Shown here: piece by piece, positions 39,237 to 48,131 of the stretch
Position numbering within the stretch: the stretch's first letter is position 1
How the letters are laid out: each line of letters begins with the position of its first letter
Source of the DNA: Bacteroidota bacterium
GTDB taxonomy: Bacteria; Bacteroidota; Bacteroidia; Chitinophagales; BACL12
NCBI GenBank assembly: GCA_016706255.1
Contig: JADJJZ010000006.1
Coordinates: 496,001 to 560,000 of the forward strand
Direction of reading: 5' to 3'
DNA: 64,000 nt
Translations under genes and position numbers: made by a program
Notes under the pieces: generated by a model
Database searches by the model: none
What the model was told of the DNA's origin: nothing
What the model saw: only the letters and a program-made list of their open reading frames with translations

Positions 39237-40016
39237 TCAGCCAACCAGAAGAAATGGCATAGCGTCTAAGGCCAAGAATTCAATTTCAGAATTTTTAGAG
39301 TCAATTACAAAATTTCTTATTGTCGTTTCAATAGCTATTTTTTTATCTTGGTCATTGTCATAAGAAAGAGCAACGTCTCTTAAATGTTCTCTAAATCTAT
39401 CTAAAAGACTCCGTCTATTGTCGTTTAAGTCCTTTCTATCAATTTTGCACTTTTCGATTGTATAAGCAAATCTCACATTATCAGATTCAATAATTCCATT
39501 AACTTGAAATCTAATTTCACCAGAAGAATCGGTTATTTCAGGATTCACCATTTTTGGCAACTCAACTAAATCATAACTAGCAGAACTATTATTAATACTT
39601 CGCAAATTAGCTTCAGTGTTATTAAAAGTAACTGCGGTACCTTCTAATTCAAAATTCACACCTTTGTTTTGGTTACATGTCGGACAAGATAACATTAAGT
39701 TGTCCCAAGAGAATGCAAGCCAATAGTAAGTAGCTTTAGGTCTATAATGTTCAACGTGATATTGCTCAACTTTTTGCTCACAAAAAGCACATGTACCTTT
39801 ATAGATTGAAGTTAATCCGCTGCGGATTTCGGCCAACTTATATCTATCATTAAAAGGGGAAGTATCATTGTATGCTCCCGCATTAATAACAGACATCCTT
39901 TTTTCATGGGTTGTTCTGGATTTTATTGGGACTCTTACTTGTCCTGGAAATAGATCAATAAACGCAGGTATTAGAGAAGCGGGAATTGCTGTCAGGTCTT
40001 TTTCTAGCTTGATCAT
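39237..40016 (-). CDS. ptuB: HNH endonuclease, PtuB-like (Septu / retron HNH family)
   Basis: 259 residues, intact. A central HNH zinc fold: CAFCEQKVEQYHVEHYRPK (first Cys pair and the His of HNH near residue 92), then NLMLSCPTCNQNKG (second Cys pair, Asn). The VEHYRPK...CPTCN..KG pattern is that of the TIGR02646/PtuB group. It presumably cuts DNA during phage infection when activated by the ATPase encoded just upstream, whose TGA overlaps this ATG (ATGA). It is the last gene of the four-gene operon. Confidence 0.85.
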   Translation of the reverse strand: MIKLEKDLTAIPASLIPAFIDLFPGQVRVPIKSRTTHEKRMSVINAGAYNDTSPFNDRYKLAEIRSGLTSIYKGTCAFCEQKVEQYHVEHYRPKATYYWLAFSWDNLMLSCPTCNQNKGVNFELEGTAVTFNNTEANLRSINNSSASYDLVELPKMVNPEITDSSGEIRFQVNGIIESDNVRFAYTIEKCKIDRKDLNDNRRSLLDRFREHLRDVALSYDNDQDKKIAIETTIRNFVIDSKNSEIEFLALDAMPFLLVG

Positions 40017-41799
40017 TTTTTTCCTAATTCATCATTAATAATTCGTTGAATTAATTCATCTATTTCATCGTCTTTGATGAATCCCTTGCCAGCCGCTTTT
40101 TGCTTTTCAAGTTCAACTTCCAGTTTTTTATTAATCCTGTATAACAAATAAGTTTCACTTGTATCAGAATTATTATCCTCAGTATTCATTCTAGAATCAT
40201 CTAATCCAAATAGCGGAGATGTTAGAAGTGAGTTAATCATCAAATGATCTAAATTTTTGCGTAAATAAGGATCACTCACTCTCGTTTTACCGTCTTCTTT
40301 GTTTCGATAAACTCTAAACATAATTGCATCTTCAGATGCTCCTTGAATGATTGTTGGGCTATGAGTAGTGAAAATAAACTGAACATTTGGAAATAGTTTT
40401 CTCAATTTGCCAATTATTACTCTTTGCCATTTTGGATGTAAGTGTAAATCAATTTCGTCTAATAAAACTATACCCTTTAAATCTGTAGGCGTATTTCCTT
40501 CGCCAGCATTTTTATTCAATCTATATAACAAGTCAGACACAAAAATTAAGATACTTTTGTAACCTTCCGATAGTTGATCAAATGTCAGAATCGTTCCTTT
40601 CTCCTTAAAAGTTACACCGCTTCCTTCGATCTTTATTTCAACATTTTTTTCCAATAAATCGAAAAACATTTTTTCAAGTAGTTCGACAGGGAATGAATTT
40701 GGTAGTTCTTTAATTTCACCAATTGAATTATTTGCATCAAGATTTTTTTCTAGTTCTAATAATTTTTGGTCTTTTAACCATGAAACGGGATTCACTAGTG
40801 TTTGCTCGCTATCGAAAAGCGACATAAAACCATATTCTTCTGGTTTATCAGTAGAATATCTTCCCGATGAGTTCCATAAGCAAAGAAATTATTCAAAATA
40901 TTCCCTTTTTTGGGATTGTATTCTTGGCCTTTATCATCAACACCAGACAGTCTGATGTTTTTATTATTTCTTATAATATCTGCGGCTTTTCCCGTTCCTT
41001 CAAGATCTGTCTTTTCGGTGATAGAGTTTCCGTTAAAGGCAAGATAAATTCCCATCAGTATTAAAGATTTCCCATCTCCATTTTCTCCTAAGAAATAAAT
41101 CTCCTTTGCTTTGTTGAAATTCAGATTTGTTTCTTCAACCGAAAAGAAGTCAGCAATCTCGACTTTTTCTATATAATTACTTTCATTGTCAATTACACCC
41201 TCCAGCCAAGACCTAAATTGATCTTCAGAAATACTTAGGGCTTTATGGAAATTATTTGAAAAACATATTCTATAAAAATCATCGTCTCCGATTGCAACAT
41301 TTGTAAACCTTGAGATGCGCTCAAGTAAAACTTGTTTAAAAAGTTTACCGACATTCGTGTTCTGTAATATTGGAGTAAAATCGTATGGAACATCTTGTGT
41401 ACGCCTGTAAATAGGTTTAGCTGCCCCAGATTCTATTAATGCACTTCTAATATTTGTATATTGTTTCCCTGACTCGATTTTAAAAACACCTTTCATATCC
41501 CCAGTAGAATACTTCGAGGCGAATTCATCAACGATTTCCCCATGTGTAAAAAGTGTTGCGAATAAAGCAAAGAGTTTTTTTTCGTTAGGGTAATTCTGAA
41601 TTTCAATCCAATAGCTTGGAATAGGATCTTCAAGTGAATTAATTCCAAGAAAAGATTTAAGAATAGCTTCGTTAATAATAGCTTTTTTGCTTTTGAAATC
41701 TTCTATTATTTGCAAGCTTTCTATCACTTCCATAACTTGGACAATATCATACTTTGTCCAAGATGTTCTTTGTCTTTTGAAATCAACTTCAATACTCAT
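40013..41799 (-). CDS. ptuA: AAA ATPase, PtuA-like, with N-terminal extension (one frameshift)
   Basis: About 595 residues after correction. Residues 1-205 form an unassigned domain. Then come an ABC/SMC-type ATPase with Walker A LGENGDGKS (about 238-246), signature FDQLSEGYKS, Walker B IVLLDEIDLHLHPKW (about 445) and switch His in FIFTTHSPT. The order and the HNH partner match PtuA of Septu. The frame breaks at 40863-40865, where CCC (GGG on the coding strand) stands for an expected run of four, restoring THRGRYSTDKPEE. Canonical PtuA proteins start close to Walker A, so the N-terminal domain is unusual. Confidence 0.82.
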
Positions 41800-41802
41800 G
41801 AC

Positions 41803-43036
41803 TTATTTGCGTTTTGCGATTATAAGATACTCTTGAACACTTCTACTTTTATCATCTTTTCTACCCATTATGTGTGTTTATATGCAACTTCTTTATAGTC
41901 TACATCATAATTATTACCCAGATTCTTTTTAGCAATATCAATAATTTCATCTAAACTAATCATCCCCGTATTGCTATAGCTTAAAATTAAACTTGAGTTC
42001 TTAATTTTAATTTTTGCAAACATTTTTGCAAAAGCAGGTTTCACTTCTGTTCTCTTGCAGAAAGGGGATTGATGTCGATCTGATACCGACCTTTAAAATC
42101 AACTTCTGGATAATCATATTTTACTAATGTTTCCAACGCATGATAAAATCTTGAATAGTGGACGAAAGCATATGGCGGATCAGCATATACCAAAGAATTG
42201 GGTTCAATTTGGTCGAGACATTCAAGATAATCTAACGATGTAACCTTATGATTTAAATTGTTCTTATCAAGATAGCCATGCAATATTTTGAACTTATTTA
42301 TGAAATAAGGCAACATTTCCTTTTGTCTATAAATTAGAATGTCTGTCTTTGATGACAAGTTTGTCGCATCACGATATTGTGCATAATGACCCGTACTTTG
42401 AGAATTATATGACATCGCAAACATTAGACTAGAGGATAACATAATGTAAAGGTGTATTTTTATATTCGTCAGCGACTTTACGAAGTGCATCTATCCATAA
42501 GCATTGCTGATACGACCAGTAAGTTCCAGAATAATATTTAATGAAAAGATGGTGTGATAAATTACCAAAATTAAATTCCATTAAATCTTGCTGTTGTTTT
42601 TCCAGTTCTACAAATTCTTTTATCGTTTTCTTTTCTGAATAGGAAAAAACAAAATCGGGATATTTTTTTTTGACGGATTTTACATATTTAGTAGCCTTTT
42701 CAACAATTTCATCTAATATATTTGATGGATATTTATCCCACTCGTAATTCGATAAATATGTATTTGCAGTATTGCCGAATATTCTTGAATGTCGTTGGAA
42801 TGAATAGGAATTAACTTTCCTAATGCCCCTGATAAAATACTTGTTCCACCAAATAAGTCACACAACTTACCTTCTCGATATGTATCATTAATTGATTCTA
42901 TAACAAAATCTAAGATATTTCTTTTTGATCCCATATATTTTATAATATGAGGAACACTCCTGTCGTATTTAGAAAGTAAATCAGGTTTCAAATTTCCTTC
43001 TAGAATTATAATGTCTAATGTTGCTGCTCTGCTCAT
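41803..43036 (-). CDS. D12-class DNA adenine-N6 methyltransferase (about four frameshifts)
   Basis: Reconstructed length about 410 residues. Start MSRAATLDIIILEG, then the SAM-binding region IKYMGSKRNILDFVIESI and LCDLFGGTSILSGALG, an insert with GTYWSYQQCLWIDALRK, the catalytic DPPY in LVYADPPYAFVHYSRFYHAL (near 42178), and a C-terminal MGRKDDKSRSVQEYLIIAK. Motif order FGG before DPPY indicates the alpha (D12/Dam-like) class. Breaks lie near 42765, 42432, 42062 (G run) and 41870. It is 5 bases after the XRE gene and 3 bases before ptuA. Recognition sequence unknown. Confidence 0.8.
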
Positions 43037-43041
43037 TGTTT

Positions 43042-43263
43042 TTATTGAGTGTATTCTAATCTTTGTAGGAAAAGTGGTTCCCTCACATCAACATCTAGAA
43101 CTTCTGCGATTTCAAAAAGTGTTTCCATTGTCGGTTGCATTTGGTTTGTACACCACTTAGAAACTGTAGTCCTGTTTTTGCCTAATTCTTCAGCAAGCCA
43201 GTTATTGGTTTTTCCCTGTTCCGCTAAAACAGCTTTAATCCGATTACACGCCTTTTTCTTCAT
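43042..43263 (-). CDS. XRE-family HTH regulator
   Basis: 73 residues, intact, a single HTH domain: NWLAEELGKNRTTVSKWCTN near residues 21-40. Its size and first position in an operon with a DNA methylase recall the controller (C) proteins of restriction-modification systems, which delay nuclease expression. A perfect palindrome at 43287-43307, 24-44 bp upstream, is a candidate operator. Confidence 0.85.
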   Translation of the reverse strand: MKKKACNRIKAVLAEQGKTNNWLAEELGKNRTTVSKWCTNQMQPTMETLFEIAEVLDVDVREPLFLQRLEYTQ

Positions 43264-43286
43264 AAAAGAAGTCTTTTACATTAATT

Positions 43287-43307
43287 ATTCTGCAAAATAA
43301 GCAGAAT
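43287..43307. promoter_or_regulatory. Palindromic operator candidate upstream of the XRE gene
   Basis: ATTCTGC-AAAATAA-GCAGAAT: perfect 7-bp half-sites, 7-bp spacer, in the 128-bp gap between the divergent XRE gene and the 43392 gene. Size and position fit binding of the XRE dimer to regulate its own operon. Confidence 0.5.
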
Positions 43308-43391
43308 CTGACAACTCTATTTTGTTCACATTCAGTCTAAAAGCTAAATAATATGCTTAATTAGTATCATAATTCGTCTATTGAGCATAAA

Positions 43392-43697
43392 ATGAATATT
43401 TTGAAAAAAATAAAGACTTGTTTAAAAGTCTATCGCAACAAAAAAATGCTCTTTATGAAAGCTAAGAACAAGAAAAAACTTATTCTATCTCTGATCAAAG
43501 ATGATTTAATAAATGCCAAGCTAGTAAATGGTTTGAATGAGATCGGTCTGAATGCAGATAATTATTCTCTGCACCTGAGCGATACAATTTTTAACCTCAT
43601 GAGATTTGAGGATAACGAGGAAACGGAAACAACTTTCGAACGATATATGGAGTTGGCTAAAGAGATCAATGTTCATAGATATTTCACAGTCTCATAA
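43392..43697 (+). CDS. Hypothetical protein divergent from the methylase-Septu operon
   Basis: 101 residues, Lys-rich N-terminus (KKIKTCLKVYRNKKM), then a helical, moderately acidic remainder ending INVHRYFTVS. No signal or membrane segment. Family not recognised. It shares its upstream region with the XRE gene and may belong to the defence module. It is the only convincing plus-strand gene inside the array. Confidence 0.5.
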   Translation: MNILKKIKTCLKVYRNKKMLFMKAKNKKKLILSLIKDDLINAKLVNGLNEIGLNADNYSLHLSDTIFNLMRFEDNEETETTFERYMELAKEINVHRYFTVS

Positions 43698-44498
43698 GCC
43701 TATGGATGATTTAGCTTTACAAATTTATACTGAAATATTGTCTCGAAAGCCCAATGATTAATATTATTGCGGGTGGGTGATTTGGCTCTTTTGATTTTGC
43801 CTTTTGTGTCGGCTCGTGCGTTGGGGGCAAAAGCAAATGTGCCAAATGTGTGTCGGCAAAGTCGAAATGTGTCGGGTTGCAATAAATTGTCTACGGAGAT
43901 AAAATAAACATTTTTGTCGGAATGTAAGTCGCCCGATTTTTAGTAGGAATTGTCAAGGTTGCACTGTCGTCCGACGCTTGCCCTATAACTTGATTATTTG
44001 AGAAGTGTTCCCCAAAAAACCTCTCCAAATCCTACTTCAGTGCTTGAATCAGTAGGTTTAACTTTTTAAAACTACCTCTTATTTTTTTATTCAACCATTT
44101 AATAGCTACAAATTAATTTGACCTTAATCCGAAATGTTTTACCACCTCAACGCATTCAACCCTACCACATCTTTCAATCTCTAATCCTGGAGCTAAATGC
44201 TTTATCAGTATTTTAAAAAATTACCGCTCCAAATTCACGGAAAACCGTTAATCTTAAAATGTCACATTTTTAAAATTACGAACGCAATAAAATCAATACT
44301 TTTGGGCAAATGGGATTCATTTTCGCCACTTTACCATGTCACACTGAAGTAGAAGCTGTTTTTTGCACCGCAAAAAATCCACTTCACTTAAAATAGAACA
44401 TTTATCCTTCCAACTTTACTTAAGTGGCAGCAAAAAACAGCTTCACTTTAGTGCAAGCACTCAACCCTTTTCATTCCAATAATATTCCCGATTTCTAT
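43698..44498. other. Non-coding stretch with inverted repeats
   Basis: No gene found on either strand in 800 bp. A GTGTCGGCTCGTGCGTTGGG ... GCAAATGTGCC block at 43806-43845 resembles 39150-39187 on the far side of the defence operon. CCTACTTCAGTG near 44030 is repeated in inverted form as CACTGAAGTAG at 44343. Confidence 0.5.
44343..44456. repeat. MITE-like inverted repeat
   Basis: Ends pair over about 24 bp: CACTGAAGT(A)GAAGCTG plus TTTTTTGC on the left and the complementary GCAAAAAACAGCTTCACTTTA and flanks on the right, including a perfect 15-bp core (44352-44366 with 44430-44444). About 63 bp lies between the core arms. No coding capacity. Confidence 0.55.
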
Positions 44499-44647
44499 TT
44501 ATTTCCATGCATCTTCATCTTTCTTTATATTTTAAAGAAACTTTCGAAGACTCCGTCGAAGTTTATGGGTTCAAGATGCTCATCATTAAACTCGGTAATG
44601 TCATCAATTTTATTTGTCGTGTTAAATAATACAATGTCCCAGCTCAT
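44499..44647 (-). pseudogene. Remnant of a small cassette gene (MSWDIVLFN family)
   Basis: Starts MSWDIVLFNTTNKIDDITEF and continues NDEHLEPINFDGVFESFFK, then after an indel IKKDEDAWK and a stop, about 49 residues. I recall longer proteins, over 100 residues, with the same MSWDIVLFN start, so this looks like a truncated copy. Function unknown; recall-based and not checked. Confidence 0.4.
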
Positions 44648-44692
44648 ATTACTGTAATTTTTGAATTTGTTAAAAATGGCACAGTCGTTTTT

Positions 44693-45262
44693 TTATTTGT
44701 CACTTGAAATTTCTTCTCTATCTATTAATCCTTCTTTATTCGTTGGCTCTTCTTCGTTAGCAGATCTATCAAATAAATTTCTTAGTCTTCTAATTTGCCT
44801 TTGCCTATTAAAAGTTTCATCACAGCTAAGTTGGTAAAAAAGCTAATATCCAAATTCCGATTGTTGATAAAGTTGACAAGCCATAAGCTGCAGAAATCAT
44901 GCTAATCAACATAAATGAAATAAATCCGAGCCATGAATAATAACTTGCTTGTTTAGATTTTAAAACATAACCGTCATCTCTAAAATTTTGCCTTACAGCA
45001 AAGGAAACCAAATAAAAAAGAATAGATTTTTTTGAAGGAAATTCAAGTCATCAACAATGTTATATCTAATGCGTTTGACTGCTTTCTCAATTTGGTCGTT
45101 TTTATAATTTTTAATATCGTCCTCTGAAACATTTCTTTTTGATATTTCTTCTAAAGCAACAGTTACTGCTGTTTCGGTATAGCTAAATTTTTCATCAAGA
45201 ATTTCTAATAACTCTTGAGTTGAAAGTTTTGAATAAGTTTCTTGTAATTCTTCTCGTGTCAT
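44693..45262 (-). CDS. Cassette gene: hypothetical two-helix membrane protein (frameshifted)
   Basis: Reconstructed length about 188 residues: a charged N-terminal domain (MTREELQETYSKLSTQELLE, ISKRNVSEDDIKNYKND), then two membrane helices (FLFFWFPLL-like and SWLGFISFMLISMISAAYGL, IGIWILAFLPT), and an acidic tail (LFDRSANEEEPTNKEGLIDR, EEISSDK). Breaks occur near 45005, 44830 and 44790. Function unknown. Confidence 0.5.
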
Positions 45263-45372
45263 AATAAAATGGTTAACTTTTGGAGCTAAAGAAAGTGCAT
45301 AATAAAAACTTCCTAACTGTCTAATTGAACTAAAGGTATAAAATGTTCCAAGTTCATCGCAAGTGCAAACAG

Positions 45373-45447
45373 TGTCTTACCGCTGAAAATTTGCGCATGC
45401 AATTTACACTTACCTCCGCATTTTTTTAGCCTGCGTTACCAGCTAAC
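45373..45447 (-). repeat. attC-like site S7
   Basis: Short site of about 75 bp. The TAG stop of the SUKH-like gene overlaps its start (CGTTAGCTGGTAACGCAGGC). The arms CTGAAAATTTGCGC and CCGCATTTTTTTAG pair at about 10 of 14. The end reads GCGGTAAGAC, a one-change R' box. Confidence 0.5.
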
Positions 45448-46034
45448 GTTTATTTTTTCTAGCGTCTGCTCGCATTCCTAATTCCATTTCAAGTTGTGCT
45501 TGCCAAAATCCGTCTTCGGATGTTGTTCGGTTGTCAGCAAGTTTCAACCTTTGTTTTAGTGTTTCAAATTGTTCGTCAGTAAAGTTGGAGTTTATGAAAG
45601 CGTCTTCGCCATTTTCTTTTTGAACAGTTAAAACAAAGTCTCGGTAAATTATTAAACAATTTGTCAACGTCTTGATAGAACAATTAAAAAACCGAGATGA
45701 AAAATAATCTTCGTGGTCAAGCCATTCTATTTCGTCATTTTGTCTGTATTAATAACTATCGCGTCACCGTCAGCGCATGAACCAATTACTACATACTTTT
45801 CGTATTCAGATTCAAGAAAGTCGTATTGGGTAGTCAGTTTATTTATACCTTCATAAAGATCATTGGTGTTTTTGCAAACGATAAAAACGGTGCTGCCTCA
45901 ACCGGTAGTCCAATGTTGGTTAAAAAGTCTATTGTGTCAGGCTTGAGATTTAAGTTTCTAAGACTGTCTTTGTCGATTGGAGAAAGCTTGTCGCCTGTTG
46001 ATGTCCAAATATTTTTAAATTGGTCTGAAGTCAT
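45443..46034 (-). CDS. Cassette gene: SUKH / SMI1-KNR4-like protein (frameshifted)
   Basis: Reconstructed length about 195 residues. Starts MTSDQFKNIWTSTGDKLSPI, then LKPDTIDFLTNIGLPVEAAP, TTQYDFLESEYEKYVVIGSC, IEWLDHEDYF, and the C-terminal ENGEDAFINSNFTDEQFETL. The order IDFL..GLP.EAAPFL ... VIGSC.DGD.I fits SMI1/KNR4 (SUKH) proteins, many of which are immunity proteins of toxin systems. Breaks lie near 45855, 45740 and 45680. No cognate toxin was found in the window. Confidence 0.65.
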
Positions 46035-46045
46035 TTTACGCTTGC

Positions 46046-46175
46046 TGTTAACGTTTGCGTTTCTGCAGCGGTGACTTTCGAAGCCGCGGCCTGTCCCACG
46101 AAACAAAAGTGTTGAACGAAGATAAAACTTTAAATCAACAGGTCACAGCACCAATGCAGAAACATACTGTTATAC
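46046..46175 (-). repeat. attC-like site S8
   Basis: 130 bp. Minus-strand R'' GTATAAC begins 5 bases after a TAA stop; the other end is CGTTAACAGC. The arms around CACCAATGCAGAAACA pair with CACCGCTGCAGAAACG (reverse complement of the left side) at about 13 of 16. Confidence 0.7.
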
Positions 46176-46179
46176 GCAG

Positions 46180-46552
46180 TTAATTTATACGTCCCACTTG
46201 TTTTGAAACTTGTATATACTTGTCAGACATTATAAAATCTACACAGTCGTTAATCATTTGTCTTAGAGTCCTTTTTCATTTTCAATTATTTTTGTCCCCA
46301 GTCCGCACCATTTATTGCAGAAATAATTTTTGATTCTAACGCTGACCGAATTCCTATTTCTTTTTTTGTCTAGTAGCAAACTTCAGGGTAAGGCAAATTG
46401 TCGCGTTTCTCTAAGTATGCTTTTTGCACAAATTCTATTTCAAAAATTTTAGATTCTTTGTCCATCATTAACAATGTCACTGAACCACCGTCCATCCAAG
46501 CATGAACCTCCTCAATAGTCAATTGTCCTGTAGGGTTGAATAATCTATCCAT
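46180..46552 (-). CDS. Cassette gene: hypothetical protein (in-frame stop and frameshift)
   Basis: First 60 residues intact: MDRLFNPTGQLTIEEVHAWM, LLMMDKESKIFEIEFVQKAY, then PEVCY and TAG. Downstream reading gives ALESKIISAINGADWGQK, and in another frame MINDCVDFIMSDKYIQVSKQ VGRIN and a TAA directly before site S8. A corrected protein would have about 120 residues. Family not recognised. Confidence 0.5.
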
Positions 46553-46567
46553 ATATTAATCAAGCAC

Positions 46568-46703
46568 GACGTTTTGGCGCTTGACGAAAAAGCGGATTTC
46601 GAATCACTAAATTGTCTGGCAGCCCTATTTGATACGAAGCACAAAGCTACATTTAAGTAAAGAACCCACTTTTTTGCCAAATGCAGGATATGTGCCTCTA
46701 TTC
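46568..46703 (-). repeat. attC-like site S9 (degenerate)
   Basis: Shares with sites S6 and S10 the loop block GCACAAAGCT(A/T)CATTTAA and a CGTTTTGGCGCTTGACG arm that pairs partly with CTTTTTTGCCAAATGCAGG. The box next to the upstream gene (CACATATCC) has lost the AAC core, so the site may no longer be active. Confidence 0.5.
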
Positions 46704-47396
46704 GTTGCATATGTCAATTATTTTATGACTTTTTTGTTTCCAAGTATTTGTCCTTATGTTAAGTTGGTAAATGTGTTCACCTAAACCACAAACGCCTGCA
46801 GGCACGTACGTAATCAAAGTGTTGCTCTTATTTTTTATTTTTGACGGAAAATAAGTCATTGAGTCCGTCAAGAATTTATTTAAAGTGAATTTATTGTCTA
46901 TGCCTTGCAAGTAATAGCTATAAAATGTCCCACCATTTCCACCAGAATCATTGATTACTGCTATGTCGTCTTTATTATCAAAGTTTAGGTCAGCAACTAT
47001 TAGGTCGCCATAATAATTATCAACTACTTCTTTGTCGAGATTAATTTTGGTAGAGTATGAAATAACATTTTTACAGTTCATAAAAACGTCCCTGAAATAA
47101 AAGTGCGAGCTTACTGATATATTATCAATCACTTTCTTTGTGGTCTTGTCTGTAAGGAACAATTTAACAATACAGGAGTCATGATGCTCTTTGGAATTTG
47201 TGTGTCGCTCAAAATTAACTTTAATGTCAAACTGTTCAGATAGGTTCAAGTGCTCACACGCTGTACTTGTAAAGGAATCGTATATTGACATAGGTTTAGT
47301 CATAGAAATTATTGAATCAGTATTTTCAAACTGTTTAGATTGTTTTGTTGAACAACTGTAAATTAATATTGTTAATATGAATAGTGTTTGTTTCAT
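46698..47396 (-). CDS. Cassette gene: lipoprotein with VCBS/FG-GAP-like motif
   Basis: 232 residues, intact. Lipoprotein signal (MKQTLFILTILIYSCST, Cys near 15). The middle contains DLIVADLNFDNKDDIAVIND, a DxNxDxxxD calcium-loop-like motif, as in FG-GAP or XAC2610-like proteins, followed by TYVPAGVCGLGEHIYQLN. Upstream in-frame codons to 47486 read through site S10 and are not part of the gene. Function unknown. Confidence 0.7.
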   Translation of the reverse strand: MKQTLFILTILIYSCSTKQSKQFENTDSIISMTKPMSIYDSFTSTACEHLNLSEQFDIKVNFERHTNSKEHHDSCIVKLFLTDKTTKKVIDNISVSSHFYFRDVFMNCKNVISYSTKINLDKEVVDNYYGDLIVADLNFDNKDDIAVINDSGGNGGTFYSYYLQGIDNKFTLNKFLTDSMTYFPSKIKNKSNTLITYVPAGVCGLGEHIYQLNIRTNTWKQKSHKIIDICNE

Positions 47397-47405
47397 TTTA
47401 GTGGC

Positions 47406-47536
47406 ACATAACGTTTTGGCACTTAGCACAAAAGCGGATTTAGAAGCACTGAATAGTCTGCCGGCACTTACCTTACTAACAAGCACAAAGCTTCATTTAA
47501 CCGCTGATCCCGCTTTTTGCTAAGCGCCTGTTAGGG
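47406..47536 (-). repeat. attC-like site S10
   Basis: 131 bp. The arms GGCGCTTAGCAAAAAGCGG and CCGCTTTTGTGCTAAGTGCC pair almost completely with one gap. Boxes on the minus strand are CCCTAAC and GTTATGT, each one change from consensus. Its loop shares about 60 bp with sites S6 and S9. Confidence 0.78.
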
Positions 47537-47596
47537 TAGGTTTTATAAATACAAAATTTATATTAGAAAATAAGGCTGGGTCTTGAATTGCAATCA

Positions 47597-47840
47597 TTAC
47601 AACTCAGATTTTTCCCAGAAAATTTCTAATTCATTATTAGCGCAAAATGCTCTTTCAAGTATGTTCACCAACTCATTATCTGCTCCGTTCTCACGGAATG
47701 TTCAATATGCTTAGGTCTAACCAATATTCCTGATCATCTTTACTTTCTTCCTCAAGTTGATCAATTAGAAATTGTAACTGCATTTCATTAATTAAGCCAA
47801 TTTCCTGGTTTGTCTCTTTGTTTTTTAATTTGTACATCAT
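47597..47840 (-). CDS. Cassette gene: small hypothetical protein (one frameshift)
   Basis: About 81 residues after correction: MMYKLKNKETNQEIGLINEM, QLQFLIDQLEEESKDDQEYW, then GADNELVNILERAFCANNEL and EIFWEKSEL. Acidic, helical, no signal. I recall similar short proteins across Bacteroidota without assigned function. The break is near 47698. Confidence 0.5.
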
Positions 47841-47989
47841 TAAATTAGATTTTAAAATTATTGTTTGTTTCGTTTTTTAGAGTGGTCTCTGGACTCCACT
47901 ATTATTGTTTGTGGAAAATTAAATTCATGAATTGTCGATCTGAATTGTTAGTCGAATATTTCTTGCCTCAATATGTCTTTTAAATTTGC

Positions 47990-48118
47990 ACTTAACGTTT
48001 GTGTTTATGACGGCAGGTTTTCGAAGAGCGTCACTGCCCCATTTTGCTGAACGAAATTAAGAAAACAAAACTTAAAACCTACACATCACCCCAAGCTGGC
48101 ATAAACATTTTGTTACCT
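47990..48118 (-). repeat. attC-like site S11
   Basis: 129 bp. The R' box on the minus strand is GTTAAGT, a perfect GTTRRRY; the R'' side is AGGTAAC, 13 bases after a TAG stop. The arms share GCATAAACA / TCATAAACA with CTGCC/GCTGG flanks. Pairing is moderate. Confidence 0.65.
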
Positions 48119-48131
48119 GCTGTTTCTAGCA

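Noticed and set aside
47397..47486. 30-codon N-terminal extension of the 46698 lipoprotein
   Set aside because: It is encoded by site S10; the signal peptide begins at the internal Met at 47396.
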